Below the pieces are notes generated by a model. It had not been told where the DNA came from and made no database searches. It saw only the letters and a program-made list of their open reading frames with translations. A stretch of 64,000 nt of DNA from Sternotherus odoratus (taxonomy: Eukaryota > Chordata > Testudines > Kinosternidae). A program made the position numbers and the translations under genes. Shown here one piece after another: positions 22,035 through 32,400 of the stretch. The DNA lies in contig JAVMKO010000001.1 in NCBI GenBank assembly GCA_032164245.1, forward strand, positions 167,639,434 to 167,703,433, read 5' to 3'. The stretch's first letter is position 1; every line of letters begins with the position of its first letter.

Positions 22035-22640
22035 GGGGCAGATGTGTACCTTATTCTTAGCAATGAACCTGGGAGCACAGCACATTGCACCCCAGCAGTG
22101 TCTGCAGCTGCTTCCCTATACTAGGAATGCTAGAATAAATGCCCCAGAGCTGCTCATCATCAGTACCAAGCCCTAACCATCTAGCACTGGGGAATACCAG
22201 CACTTCCCCTTCCATTTCCTTCCTCTCTCTCTCTCTCTCGGGGATTATAACTTCCTCTCCCTATTCCTAGTCTTTCCCTCCCCTGTTTTCCTCCTCCTTT
22301 TCTCTGTCTTTCTCTATCACATTTCCCTCTTTTCCTGTCCCTCCTTTCTCTCCACCTCTTTCACTCACTCTTTTCCCCTCTTCTCATCTCCCTCCTCATT
22401 CTTTTCTTTCTTTCTGTTTTCTTCCACACTGCTAAATTTTAAGTTTCAATTCTTGGGTCTGACTCAAGGAAACTGAAACTGACATTATGATGTAGGCAAA
22501 GAGAAAAACCCCCATGAATGACCAAATGTGCATGAGCCTCAGAGAAGTCTGCATCCGTGTCATTTTGAGGTGATTAAAATGGACGAATAGATAAAATTAT
22601 AAACTGCTAGAAGAGAATTCTTGTGAAATTTCTTAGTTAC
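22035..22640. other. Intergenic with polypyrimidine tract
   Basis: 22200-22430 is nearly pure CT (TCTCTCTCTCTCTCTC, CCTTTTCTCTG). The rest is unremarkable and no gene is visible. Confidence 0.5.
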
Positions 22641-24290
22641 TGTTGTATTGCAACCCACCTCGGGGGGAGGAGCTCAGGGGCTGGGCATGTGTGTGTTGGG
22701 GGGGGGACTCAGGGCAGGGGGTTGGGGTGTGGGAGGCTCAGAGCAGGAGGTGGGGATGTGGATAGTGCAGGAGTCAAGGCTGGGAGCATATGGGGGTGCA
22801 GGAGTCAGGACTGGGTGGCATGAGGGGCTCAGAGCAGCGGGTTGGGAGGGTGTAGGGGGAAGTCGGTCTGGGACAATCCCGGTTGTGGCCGGATTACCTG
22901 GATGGCGGATTGGCCCCTGCCCCACGCTGTTCCTGCCAAGGGAGCTGTGTGCCAGCTGTGTGGGGGCACTGCATTTGCAGGCAAATGGGGGGCGGTGGCA
23001 GAAGACCCCCTGGCCAGCTGCTCCCTTTCCCTTCCCTCACCCCCCTGGGACCGTAGCAGTGCACGCTGTAGGCACGGCACCTGCCTACAGTGCCCTGGTG
23101 TCCAGCCATATTGGCGAGAGAGGGGCAGCAGGACAGGCTGGGACACAGACACCTCCACTGTGCCTCCCGCCAGCTCCTTTCACTTGCCTGACTGCCTGCC
23201 AGTGCTAGGGTTACCATATTTGAACAATCAAAAGAGAGGACACTCAGGGGGGAGCCCTGCCTTAGCTCTGCCCCATCCACTCCCTCCCACTTCCCGCCCC
23301 CCTCAGAACTCCCAACCCCTCTTTACTCCTTGTCCCCTGACTGCCCCTTCCTGGGACACCCCCCCCCCCATCTAAGCCTCCCTCCTCCTTGTCCCGACTG
23401 CCCCAACCCCTTTCCACACCCCCACCCAGAACTCCCGACTCATCCAACCCTCCCCCTACTCCCTGACTTCCCCCCAGGGGATGATTGGGGGGGGGATAAT
23501 GAAAAGTCAGCTGTTCAGCACCCCCCTCCTCCAAGCTCTGAGCCTGGCACTGGATTGCAGCCTCTTCCCCAAGTAGGTAGATGCCTTTGATGGGCTGGAA
23601 TGGTGCGATTGTGTGGGGATGGTGGGGGGATGCATGGGAAAGTAGAGCAAACCCCCCTGCTGCACGCCTCCTTCCCCTGCAACAAGACTCCGAAGCACAG
23701 GGATGGGGAGGGAGCAGGCCTGGGGGGAGCCCGGTTTGCAGGGAAATACAGGCATGCCTGTGTCCTTTCTCCCGCCGTTGGGAGGGGGTGGGGGCCTCAC
23801 TTGCTGCTGAGGAATATTCCTGCTGCCTCGTAGGGCTTTGTGCAGGTAGAGAGCTGCAGGTACCCCCACCTCTCCGCCACATGCCTAGGCTGAACATGCT
23901 GCATACAGATCCCAACTGCCCTTACCATGCCGAGGGAGGGCCGCTGTCTACACGTGCAGCCCAACACTCTCCCTTGCTGCTCTGCAGGGGAAGAGAAAGG
24001 GGGGACGGGAGGGCTCTGGCTGCTGGAGGCTCCAATGGCTGCAAGCGTCTCAGACCCAGCCGTCCAATCAGCCTCACCGCACTCTGCATGCGGAAGGGGG
24101 GAAAATCCCGGATATGTAAGGTGGGAGTGCCCCAGCATCCCGGGCTCTGTGTTCCGCTGGCTTCCGGTTGCGCTAGGGCTGCAGCTGCCGGCCCCTTGTC
24201 AGCCGGTGGCGGGGACCTCGGCATGCCATTAAAAATTGGCTTGCGTGCCAGCTTTGGCACACGTGCCGGGGGTTGCCGACCCCAGTCTAT
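22640..24290. mobile_element. Composite GC-rich transposon region
   Basis: It ends GGGGGTTGCCGACCCCAGTC at about 24270-24290, the usual right end of a hAT element. A GGTTACCATATTTGAACAAT motif at 23210 is like other MITE ends. Left ends could not be fixed. Long overlapping ORFs on both strands reflect GC-rich composition, not genes. Confidence 0.35.
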
Positions 24291-25470
24291 AAGGTGCTAC
24301 AAGAGTCTGTCACTCCTGCAGATCCAGACTAACATGGCTACCTCTCTGATAATAAATTCCATTGTGAAACTAATTTACAGTGATGTTAAGGATACTCTCT
24401 CAAGTTAGTTTCATTTCCCTCTGATTACTGCCTGAGGATATGGATGGAGTTAGTGACAAAGTTGTAAAGGAAAGAAAGTGTATTGAATTGCAAAATCAAT
24501 TCACAGTGCTGCCACCAATGGTAAGTTTTTGAGTTACTTTCATTTCTCCTGTTTTCTGTCATGTATTGTGGGTGGAGCTGGTGACAAACTGAAGAACAAA
24601 GAAATTCTGTATTAGTTTCTTCTTGAACTGAGCACAACGCAGGAAGGATTTTTTCCTTTGCCTCTTCTCAGTAAGTAAGTTTGTGGGTAAGTTTAATTCA
24701 TCTCTTTTCATAGCTAAGTGTGGGTAGCTGGCAGACACTGCAAGGAAATCTGAAATAAAAGAGAGGAATAAACGAGATACTGTACATAGGCATCTTCCTT
24801 TTAAAATTATCAGTATCTCTGCCAGCATAAGGATACAAAATAAATACAAAGTTTGTTACCTCTTTATGAGGATGTGCGGGGAGCCAAAGTTTTAAATTGT
24901 TAAAATATGATGCCTTTTTAGATGTGTGTGTGGAGAGAGAGAGAGAGAGAGAGAGAAAACCTGGATAACTCTGTAATAGTTTTCAGTGAGTACTACATCT
25001 GGTCCGACTTTCATCTCCTGTGGAAGGCTGTGTAAAGTTAAAGTATAGAGAACACGGTTTAGACATAGGCACAGCTTGATTTCTATATTTGGGGGATGTT
25101 GGGGGATGTAGGGAGTGCTTAATGCCATTAATGGTGGGTATCGGTCTAACGTCCAGATTTACTGATTGACAGATCCCCTGTAGAGCCCTTTGGACACCCC
25201 TGTACTTGCATGGTGAACCCCCGCCCCGTATCCCATCCCTCCTGGAACCCCCTGCACCCCATATGGACTTCCCCAGATCCTGTACCCCTGCACTGGGAAG
25301 GAACCAATGGATCCCCCCTCGCTCAATCTTGCCCTCTCCCACTCCAAAGAGGTATTGACAGATCACCCCTCACTCCCACAGATTATCCCCCCCCCCGATC
25401 CTGCGGACTCCCCCGCACAGCACAGAGAACCCCCATGGATGCTGACCGTCCCAGGGAGGGACTAATAAGA
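24291..25470. other. Intergenic, small repeats
   Basis: 24291-24350 (ATAAGGTGCTACAAGAGTCT ... CAGATCCAGACTAACATGGC) is a dispersed-repeat fragment. A (GA)n run lies at about 24933-24957. No gene. Confidence 0.45.
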
Positions 25471-25479
25471 CACCACGAG

Positions 25480-27110
25480 CAGGATGGGGATGGGGATGCA
25501 GGGTCTGGGTTGGAGTTAGGGTGCGGGCACGGGATGGGGGTGCAGGGTCTGGGTGGGGGTTAGGGTGCGGGAGCAGGATGTGGGTTCAGGTTCTGGGTTG
25601 GAGTTAGGGTGCGGGAGCGGGACGGGGGTGCAGGGTCTGGGTGGGAGTTAGGGAGCGGGAGGGGGATGGGGTGCAGGGTCTGGGTTGGAGTTAGGGTGCG
25701 GGAGCGGGACGGGGGTGCAGGGTCTGGGTGGGAGTTAGGGAGCGGGAGGGGGATGGGGTGCAGGGTCTGGGTTGGAGTTAGGGTGCGGGAGCGGGACGGG
25801 GGTGCAGGGTCTGGGTGGGAGTTAGGGAGTGGGAGCGGGACGGGGGTAGAGGGTCTGGGTGGGAGTTAGGGAGTGGAAGCGGGACGGGGGTGCAGGGTCT
25901 GGGTGGGAGTTAGGGTGCGGGAGCGGGACGGGGGTGCAGGGTCTGGGTGGGAGTTAGGGTGCGGGAGCGGGACGGGGGTGCAGGGTCTGGGTGGGAGTTA
26001 GGCTGCGGCAGCGGGATGGGGTGCAGGGTCTGGGTGGAAGTTAGGGTGCGGGAGCGGGATGGGGGTGCAGGGTCTGGGTGGAAGTTAGGGTGCGGGAGCG
26101 GGATGGGGGTGCAGGGTCTGGGTGGAAGTTAGGGTGCGGGAGCGGGATGGGGGTGCAGGGTCTGGGTGGAAGTTAGGGTGCGGGAGCGGGATGGGGGTGC
26201 AGGGTCTGGGTGGGGGTTAGGGTGCCGGAGCGGGATGGGGGTGCAGGGTCTGGGTGGGGGTTAGGGAGTGGGAGCGGGACGGGGGTAGAGGGTCTGGGTG
26301 GGAGTTAGGGAGTGGAAGCGGGACGGGGGTGCAGGGTCTGGGTGGGAGTTAGGGTGCGGGAGCGGGACGGGGGTGCAGGGTCTGGGTGGGAGTTAGGCTG
26401 CGGGAGTGGGACGGGGGTACAGGGTCTGGGTTGGAGTTAGGGTGCGGCAGCGGGATGGGGTGCAGGGTCTGGGTGGAAGTTAGGGTGCGGGAGCGGGATG
26501 GGGGTGCAGGGTCTGGGTGGAAGTTAGGGTGCGGGAGCGGGATGGGGGTGCAGGGTCTGGGTGGAAGTTAGGGTGCGGGAGCGGGATGGGGGTGCAGGGT
26601 CTGGGTGGAAGTTAGGGTGCGGGAGCGGGATGGGGGTGCAGGGTCTGGGTGGAAGTTAGGGTGCGGGAGCAGGATGGGGGTGCAGGGTCTGGGTGGAAGT
26701 TAGGGTGCGGGAGCGGGATGGGGGTGCAGGGTCTGGGTGGAAGTTAGGGTGCGGGAGCGGGATGGGGGTGCAGGGTCTGGGTGGGGGTTAGGGTGCCGGA
26801 GCGGGATGGGGGTGCAGGGTCTGGGTGGGGGTTAGGGTGCGGGATGGGGGTGCAGGGTCTGGGTGGGGGTTAGGGTGCGGGATGGGGGTGCAGGGTCTGG
26901 GTGGGGGTTAGGGTGCGGGATGGGGGTGCAGGGTCTGGGTGGGGGTTAGGGTGCGGGATGGGGGTGCAGGGTCTGGGTGGGGGTTAGGGTGCGGGATGGG
27001 GGTGCAGGGTCTGGGTGGGGGTTAGGGTGCGGGATGGGGGTGCAGGGTCTGGGTGGGGGTTAGGGTGCGGGATGGGGGTGCAGGGTCTGGGTGGGGGTTA
27101 GGGTGCGGGA
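25480..27110 (+). repeat. G-rich 44/38-bp minisatellite with GTTAGGG in each unit
   Basis: About 38 head-to-tail units. The long form is 44 bp (GGGTGCAGGGTCTGGGTGG, A/G-rich link, GTTAGGGTGCGGGAGCGGGA). From about 26835 a 38-bp form lacking GGGAGC takes over and is very homogeneous. Each unit contains the telomere-like core GTTAGGG and several G-triplets. It borders the CpG island. Confidence 0.9.
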
Positions 27111-27149
27111 GGGGCTGAGGCTGGGACAGGGGGTTGGGGGGCGGATCAG

Positions 27150-27680
27150 TTACCTGCAGCAGCTCCCGTTTGGTGCGGGGAGTTCAGGCGGCTCCGCACG
27201 GCCCTGTAGTTGCCCCGCAGGCACCGCCCCCGCCGCGATTCCCGGAGCCGCCTCCCCAGTCCCACCCGCACGCAAGGCCTGTAGGGGCTGCAGCCCAGCA
27301 TGAAGTGGGCCCCAGGGCTGCAGCCCGTAACGCGCCGCCCGGAGGACGCAGGAGGCGCAGGGGCCGCCGCAGAGACGCGGCGGTTTCCCCTTCAAAGCGA
27401 CGCGTCTCTCCGGCTGGCGGCGCGGCCGCCCGGTGCCCCCGGAGTCCTCCGGCCCCGCCCGCTCCCCTGCGGCTGAGCCTCCCTCCCTGCTCCCCGCAGC
27501 CCCCTTGCAGGGAGCGCGCCAGTGTTGCAGCCGCAGCTGCACCGCCCGCCCCCCGGGCATTGGTCAGGCTCAGCACCCCGCCGGCTTTGCACAGGGGGGC
27601 GGGCGAGGCGGGGGCGCTGGAGTGGAGCCTGCGGGTGAAGCGGCTGCATCCGCCTCAGTCAAAGGAGGTATTGGGGGGGG
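27150..27680. promoter_or_regulatory. CpG island, candidate promoter of Mx copy B
   Basis: Dense CpG (GCCGCCGCAGAGACGCGGCG, GGCGGCGCGGCCGCCCGG) and GC boxes (CCCCGCCC) in a region otherwise depleted of CpG, which suggests it is unmethylated in the germline. A good splice donor (GAAGAG|GTGAGG) lies at 27774. One ISRE-like TTTCCCCTTC at about 27386 has a mismatch. Copy B's start exon at 29358 opens with a splice acceptor, so an upstream non-coding first exon is expected and this island is the best candidate. It could instead belong to an unannotated transcript. Confidence 0.4.
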
Positions 27681-27799
27681 GGGGGTAGAGAAGCAGAAAG
27701 TCCCCAGGGTGGGGGTTGGAACCTGCGAGGAGCAGTGGGGTGGGAAAGGGGGAGGGTCAATCTCCGGGAAGAGGTGAGGGCCCAGGCCTGCGCCCTGAG

Positions 27800-28641
27800 G
27801 GAGGGGGGCATAGCTACAACCAATCAGGAAAAAGACCTGGGAGTCATTGTGGATAGTTCTCTGAAGGCATCCACGCAGTGTGCAGCGGCAGTCAAAAAAG
27901 CAAACAGGATGTTAGGAATCATTAAAAAAGGGATAGAGAATAAGTCGGAGAATATCTTATTGCCCTTATACAAATCCATGATGCGCCCACATCTTGAATA
28001 CTGCGTACAAATGTGGTCTCCTCATCTCAAAAAGGATATACTGGCACTAGAAAAGGTTCAGAGAAGGGCAACTAAAATGATTAGGGGTTTGGAATGGGTC
28101 CCATATGAAGAGAGATTAAAGAGGCCAGGACTTTTTAGCTTGGAAAAGAGGAGACTAAGGGGGGATATGATAGAGGTATATAAAATTATGAGTGGTGTGG
28201 AGGAAGTAAATAAGGAAAAGTTATTTACTTGTTCCCAAAATAGAAGAACTAGGGGCCACTCAATGAAATTGGCATGCAGCAGGTTTAAAACAAATAAAAG
28301 GAAGTTCTTCTTCACACAGCGCACAGTCAACCTGTGGAACTCCTTACCTGAGGAGGCTGTGAAGGCTAGGACTATAACAGGGTTTAAAAGAGAGCTGGAT
28401 AAATTCATGGAGGCTAAGTCCATAAATGGCTATTAGCCGGGATGGGTAATGAATGGTGTCCCTAGCCTCTGTCTGTCAGAGGGGGGTGATGGATGGCAGG
28501 AGAGAGATCGCTCGATCATACCTGTTAGGTTCACTCACTCCGGGGCACCTGGCATTGGCCACTGTCGGTAGACAGGATGCTGGGCTAGATGGACCTTTGG
28601 TCTGACCCAATATGGCCGCCTTATGTTCTTATGTTCTTATG
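27800..28641 (+). mobile_element. CR1 LINE, 3' part of ORF2 and tail
   Basis: An open frame to 28436 encodes the C-terminal part of a CR1 reverse transcriptase (KDLGVIVDSSLKAS, LLPLYKSMMRPHLEYCVQ, LEKVQRRATKMIRGL, NLWNSLPEEAV). It is followed by GGGCTAGATGGACCTTTGGT and a GTTCTTATGTTCTTATG tail. The ORF is intact, so the insertion is young. The 5' end is truncated. It is not a host gene. Confidence 0.9.
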
Positions 28642-29357
28642 AGTGTGGGAGAAGCAGCTGAGGGAGAAAAGACCCTGGGGCAGTGATCCTGAGCGAGGGG
28701 GAGCAAAAGAAGCGGGGGCTAGGAGCAGATAAGTGGGTCTTGGGCTCTCTTTGCCCTGAGAGAAGCAGGGAGCATCCTCACCTCTCCCTGGGAAGAGGCT
28801 GGGGACAGCCCCCACTAAACTGATGCAGTCTCTCAGCTGACCAGTGTGCTCTCTGCCTTCCTCCCCGTCTGTCCTATTATAAGGTAACTTATACCTTGAT
28901 CCTGCAGGGCAGATCATGGGTGTGCAGGGGTTTCTTTAGCTCTCTACTCCTAGGGAAGTCTTTTTTAGTTGTCTGTATTGTTACAGATCTACCTGCTTAC
29001 AGGCATTTTGAAATAAATTACCAAAATAGTTGAAACACGCGTGATTAGATAGTATATGTGTCAAAATAACACAATGTGGAATTTTTTTAAATGCACAGAA
29101 TTTTTAATTTTTTCACCCAGAATTCCTACAGGAGCAAAATAAGGGGTCAGAACTTCAGCTGGTACAAACCAACACAGGTCCATTGGTTTGAAAAGAATTA
29201 CACCAGCGGGTTCCAGCAGGGATCTGGCCCAACCGATGACAATATTGTTCTGACTTTGTCCATAGTTATTACTATTGCAGAGCTGACTCCACTCAAGCCC
29301 ATCTATCATTTCAGGAGCAGTATAGAAGAGTTGCTGGACCAGACATTTGCTTTTCAG
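28642..29357. other. Upstream flank or intron of Mx copy B with one dispersed repeat
   Basis: 28965-29137 is a copy of the repeat seen at 19803-19987. The remainder has no clear gene or classic ISRE. It ends in the acceptor TTTGCTTTTCAG before the candidate start exon. Confidence 0.45.
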
Positions 29358-29423
29358 TGACAGTTGATGAACAAGTCCCAGGGCTGCCGGGCATCTTCCT
29401 CTAGGAAGAAAAGAAGCAGGCAG
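29358..29423 (+). CDS. MX1: Mx copy B candidate start exon (ATG at 29367)
   Basis: The acceptor TTTGCTTTTCAG ends at 29357. ATG at 29367 opens 19 codons ending at a CAG|GTACGT donor in phase 0. Residues 13-18 are RKKRSR, a basic cluster. The phase fits both the repeat exon at 29535 and the P-loop exon at 31165. The Kozak context is weak (T at -3). An alternative start at 29455 is discussed in the findings. Confidence 0.5.
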
Positions 29424-32400
29424 GTACGTAGTGCGTAAAAGATCACAGCGAGTGATGCCGACACAGTCAGGGCCTGGAACTTGCTTGATGGCCAAAGAAT
29501 CACAAGTATTCTTGGAGGAACACCCCCCGCACAGCCTAAAGCAGTTTTTGTGGGATCGTTCCCAACTCAGTCAGAAGAAGATTTTGTAGTACCCCTCCCA
29601 CCAGAGTCAGAAAACAAGTTTGTAACATTGCCCACACCGGCACAGATCAACACAGTTTTTACAGGATTGCTCCCAACGCAGTCAAATGTGCTGTTTACAG
29701 GGTCAGACCCAGCCCAGTCAAAAGGAGCTTTTCCAGGATATTTCCCAGCCCAGACTAAAGCAGTTTTCCCCGGATTTCTCCCAACACAGTCAAAAGAAGC
29801 TTTAACAACACGGCAAGCAACAGAGTCAAAAGGAGCTACTGCAGTGCCACAGCCTGACATACAGAGTGCACCTCCACGGTGGACTGAGATTCAGAGACAT
29901 ATGGCAGCAACCCAGTGCGCAGAGTCTGAGAACTATCATCAAGAAAAGATGAAACAGGAAGGGGAAATCTCTGATTTTGAAGAGCAACAGAATAAGGCAA
30001 GTCAGATACTTGGCACTTGAGTGAAAACTGACACCTCTTCTGAGATTTTAATGCTCAGCCATGCAATTACTAAGATTTGGCCCTGCATTTCATTTACAGG
30101 TGTAAAAAAAATGTAGGCATAGAAAATAGAAGGGCCAAAGCCTAACTCCAACTTTCCCCTAGAATGTGTATCTTAATGAATATTCACAATAAGAAACTTT
30201 AAATAGGTATCACAGGATATGGGGTTTTGTTCTACATGAGGCTCCAGTGCATTCAATAGAAATATCAAGACTCTTATTTAATATTTCCTGTGTTTAACAC
30301 TGAGAAAATCAGAACAGACATTTGAAAAGTCTATATTAAAGTTAATAAAGCAGTTAAATAATAAAGTTATTAGATAATAAGCATTGCAGTTATGATCAAA
30401 AATATTTTCCCCTGGTGATAAGTATTTTTCTTACTTATCACTAAAGATAACTATTCTGTATTTGTGTTTTGATATATTTATTGCCTGAAATAGTGTTTTT
30501 AATTCAGGGTGGAAGATAAGAATTTAGCTCTTTATCTCTATACACAGATACCAAATTTTAGATTAAGATAGGAAATTTCCTGACCTGTTAAGTCTTAAAT
30601 TAGTGCTGTCAAGCAATTAAAAAAATTAATCACAATGAATCATGCAATTAATCATGCAGTTAAACAATAGAATCCCATTTATTTTTTAAAAAATTTGATG
30701 TTTACTATGTTTTCAAATATATTAATTTCAACAAAGAATACAAAGTGTACAGTGCTCACTTTATATTTATTTTTGACTACAGATATTTGCACAGTAAATG
30801 TATGATGCATTATAAATAAAAGAAAAAAATACAGTTACCAAAAATATCTGAACAAAGTACATTTGATGGGGGGTTGTTCTTGCTTCTCTTATTGTGTATT
30901 CACTTGCTAATTTATAAAATTCAGTTATTTGCAATGGATATTTCAGCCATTGGTGCAACTTAGCTTAATTTAGCTTAATTTACAGAAAGGTGTTTACCTT
31001 ATCAAGAATACTACAGAAGGCTTGTTGCTCACAGAACAAAGCTAGTGGTATGATAGGGTGAAGTGTAGTTTGCTAATGATGTACATCATTTATGGCATAG
31101 ACATGTTTAACTTTGCCTGATTCTGTGAAACAAATTAAAATTAAATGAAACACTATTCTTATAGAGTGCAGAACACACCTTGTACAACTACTATGAGGAG
31201 AAAATCCGTCCCTGTATTGATCTCATTGACTCCCTGAGAGCGCTCGGAGTAGAAAAGGACCTGGCTTTGCCAGCGATTGCAGTGATTGGAGACCAGAGTT
31301 CTGGGAAAAGCTCGGTTCTAGAAGCCCTGTCTGGAGTCGCTCTTCCTAGAGGCAGTGGTAAGAATTTACCTTTCAGCTTTTCATCTCAGAAATCTCACTT
31401 TTCCTTGAATCGCAGTGGTGTGTTTCTATCTGATATTCTGTAATTCATGCCGGTTTGGGGGCACTGAAAGTTGGGTGACGGTTCATCCCTGACATAACCC
31501 AAAAGAATTTGTGTTTTCCTTATCCCATCATAAGAAAACACTGTTACGATGAGACCTGTGTGGCAACTGGAATATCCCTTTTGTGGGAAATTCCACTATT
31601 TTGAAATTTGCTTTCATTCTGGGGGGGTATAACACCTCATACTTCAGACTTAACTGTGAAACAACTTTTGGAAACATTATTTTGGGTCAGTTGAAACATT
31701 TAGATTCAATAGCATTGGAGTGTTTTGTTTTGTTTCAATGTTGATTTTATGTTCTGTTATAACTTAGAATTGGTGGTGATTAGACCTCTAACAGTGAATG
31801 TCAGTGAAAATATGAGGTAGGATAAGAGGCTAAAATAGGAAAATAACTTGTTAAAAATAACTTAGACAAGTTAGATGCCTTCAGGTCACCAGGACCTGAT
31901 GAAATGCATCCCAAATACTCAAGAAGCTGACTGACGAGATATCTGAGCCATTAGCAATTATTTTTGAAAAATCATGAAAGTCGGGAAACATTCCAGGAGC
32001 CTGGAAAAGGGCAAATATAGTGACAATCTATAAAAAGAGAAATAAGGACAACTTGGGGAATTACAGACCAATCAGCTTAACTTCTGTATCCAGAAAGATA
32101 ATGGAGCAAATAATTAAGCAATCAATTTGCAAATATCTAGAAGATAATAAGGTGATAAGTAACAGTCAGCATGGATTTGTCAAGAACAATTGTGCCAAAC
32201 CAACCTGATAGCTTTCTTTGACAGAGTAACTAGCCTTGTGGATGGGGGGAAGCGGTAGACGTGGTATATCTTGACTTGAGTAAAGCTTTGGATGCTGTCT
32301 CATATGACCATCTCATAAACAAATTAGGGAATTGCAAACTATATGGAGCTACTATAAGGTGGGTGCAAAACTGGTTGGAAAACCATTCCCAGAGAGTAGT

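Noticed and set aside
22648..24408. Long ORFs (up to 275 codons) in the 22.6-24.4 kb region
   Set aside because: Overlapping in most frames, GC-rich, inside transposon-like sequence, no conserved motif.
25609..26571. Repeat-protein-like ORFs (GVRVRERDGGAGSGWEL)
   Set aside because: They are readings of the 44-bp minisatellite, broken whenever the unit length shifts. No gene context.
25480..27110. Regular repeats resembling a CRISPR array
   Set aside because: Vertebrate DNA, head-to-tail units without distinct spacers, no cas genes. It is a minisatellite.
27380..27395. ISRE in the CpG island
   Set aside because: TTTCCCCTTC has one mismatch to TTTCNNTTTC and is isolated; too weak to annotate as a site.
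27134..27688. 184-codon ORF in the CpG island
   Set aside because: GC-rich sequence has few stops. ORFs overlap in other frames and on the - strand, with no recognisable protein.
27735..28436. 233-codon ORF as a host gene
   Set aside because: The protein is the end of a CR1 LINE reverse transcriptase, followed by a CR1 tail.
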